DNA from: Bacteroidota bacterium | Lineage (GTDB): Bacteria; Bacteroidota; Bacteroidia; Bacteroidales; PUMT01 | Assembly (NCBI GenBank): GCA_003556985.1 | Contig: PWPZ01000009.1 | Location: 1 to 6,516, forward strand | DNA length: 6,516 nt | Direction of reading: 5' to 3' | Shown: piece after piece, positions 5,962 to 6,516 of the stretch | Numbering within the stretch: position 1 is the stretch's first letter | Layout: every line of letters begins with the position of its first letter | Notes under the pieces: model-generated | What the model saw: only the letters and a program-made list of their open reading frames with translations | Database searches by the model: none | What the model was told of the DNA's origin: nothing | Made by a program: the position numbers and the translations under genes

Positions 5962-6516
5962 TCTGAGAACTTTTATTTCTCCGTTCTTAAATGTAACTGA
6001 TACAAAATACAATCCGGTTTTGAAATCACCCGTAGTAATGGTTTGCAGTTCATTGCCGGAGTTTACCCGGATAGTCTTGCCAGTGATATCAGAAATGGTC
6101 ACCCTGTCAATTTGTTGTATGCTTTCCAGATAGATTATGTCAGTAAAAGGATTAGGGTATATCTTCAGACTGTAAGGCCGGTCATTGTTCGTAGAGGTTA
6201 TCAGCTGGAATTCCGCTATGAGTTCAACATCCCCGGCAGGCATCATGTAGGCAAAGTTTGGTTCTGAAGAAACATAAACTCCGTCTGCCGTCCATTCAAC
6301 AAATTCATATCCCTCTGCGGGCGTGGCGACAACATTTACCGTTACACCTTCCTCATAAGGGCCTTCCTGCTGTCCATCGCCAAAGGCCGCCGTTCCTCCT
6401 TCCGCCAGATTAACAGCGAGGGTCAGGTTAAATACGGGTTGTGCGACTTCACTGAAATGCGCTATGAGTTCAACATCCCCGGCAGGCATCGTATAGGCAA
6501 GGTTTGGTTCTGAAGA
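5947..6516 (-). CDS. Secreted repeat protein with T9SS type A sorting domain (5' end missing)
   Basis: The frame is open to the right edge of the window, so this is the C-terminal 189 residues of a longer protein. The Met at 6489 lies inside a repeat and is not the start. The visible part begins in one beta repeat (SSEPNLAYTMPAGDVELIAHF) and continues through a full one. The second has the hallmark GTAAFGDG, ATPAEGYEFVEW and MPAGDVELIAEF phrases of divergent InlB B-repeat (Flg_new_2-like) domains. A short linker (STNNDR) leads to a type IX secretion sorting domain (about residues 115-189) with YPNPF, DITGK, GLYFVSV and a basic C-terminal end (MIKR). Family knowledge says such tails direct export through the T9SS and are then cleaved, leaving the protein on the surface or released. 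InlB-type repeats are usually structural or adhesive spacers; the functional domain would be upstream of the window. Confidence 0.93.
   Translation of the reverse strand, partial: SSEPNLAYTMPAGDVELIAHFSEVAQPVFNLTLAVNLAEGGTAAFGDGQQEGPYEEGVTVNVVATPAEGYEFVEWTADGVYVSSEPNFAYMMPAGDVELIAEFQLITSTNNDRPYSLKIYPNPFTDIIYLESIQQIDRVTISDITGKTIRVNSGNELQTITTGDFKTGLYFVSVTFKNGEIKVLRMIKR
6215..6516. repeat. Intragenic 246-bp repeat units with near-identical 56-bp ends
   Basis: Bases 6215-6270 match bases 6461-6516 at 53 of 56 positions. The offset of 246 bp equals 82 codons, one whole protein repeat. The second copy runs into the window edge, so the match may extend further. The three differences are all A/G transitions on the strand shown. 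This points to recent duplication or gene conversion between units. Confidence 0.85.

Noticed and set aside
5885..6133. Plus-strand open frame through the octamer array
   Set aside because: Its Phe/Leu/Ile-rich start is simply translated octamer repeat, and the rest is the antisense shadow of the T9SS sorting-domain gene.
6487..6489. ATG as the start of the T9SS-tail gene
   Set aside because: The frame stays open to the window edge, and the residues before this Met (SSEPNLAYT) match the same position in the next repeat, so translation clearly begins further upstream.

Overview
The window looks like chromosomal DNA from a member of the Bacteroidota. The main evidence is a C-terminal type IX secretion (Por) sorting domain on the right-hand gene. 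Supporting evidence is two exported beta-rich proteins with 'AQ'-type signal-peptide ends, a promoter candidate of the Bacteroidota TTG/TAnnTTTG type, and weak or absent Shine-Dalgarno sequences. Base composition is moderate to AT-rich. Order-level placement (Bacteroidales/Marinilabiliales-like) is only a guess.

All five genes that I can support lie on the minus strand, so transcription runs from right to left. From the right edge: (1) the 3' part of a secreted surface protein with InlB-type beta repeats and a T9SS tail (5947-6516, cut by the window edge); (2) an intergenic stretch of about 520 bp with an octamer tandem array and a cluster of hairpins; (3) a signal-peptide-bearing outer-membrane-type protein resembling DUF6588 (4310-5425), followed by a strong intrinsic terminator; (4) a 348-bp spacer with short direct repeats; (5) a full-length RelA/SpoT homologue (1736-3961); (6) a small predicted outer-membrane beta-barrel protein (971-1645) with a promoter candidate in front of it; (7) a PPP-type metallophosphoesterase (41-952), 18 bp behind the barrel gene and probably co-transcribed with it. 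The first 40 bases hold a second copy of a 22-bp piece of the phosphoesterase 3' end.

The most informative gene is the alarmone enzyme. Its (p)ppGpp synthetase residues are intact, but the hydrolase HD and ED motifs are replaced (HE and TE), so it is probably synthetase-dominant and needs a separate hydrolase elsewhere in the genome. A nucleotide-phosphatase-like PPP enzyme lies downstream on the same strand, which allows, but does not prove, a shared stress-nucleotide theme. I found no mobile element, CRISPR array, tRNA or rRNA. No clear new multi-gene system is visible. The least explained parts are the hairpin cluster at 5714-5860, the octamer array that begins in a stop codon, and the 22-bp duplication at the left edge.
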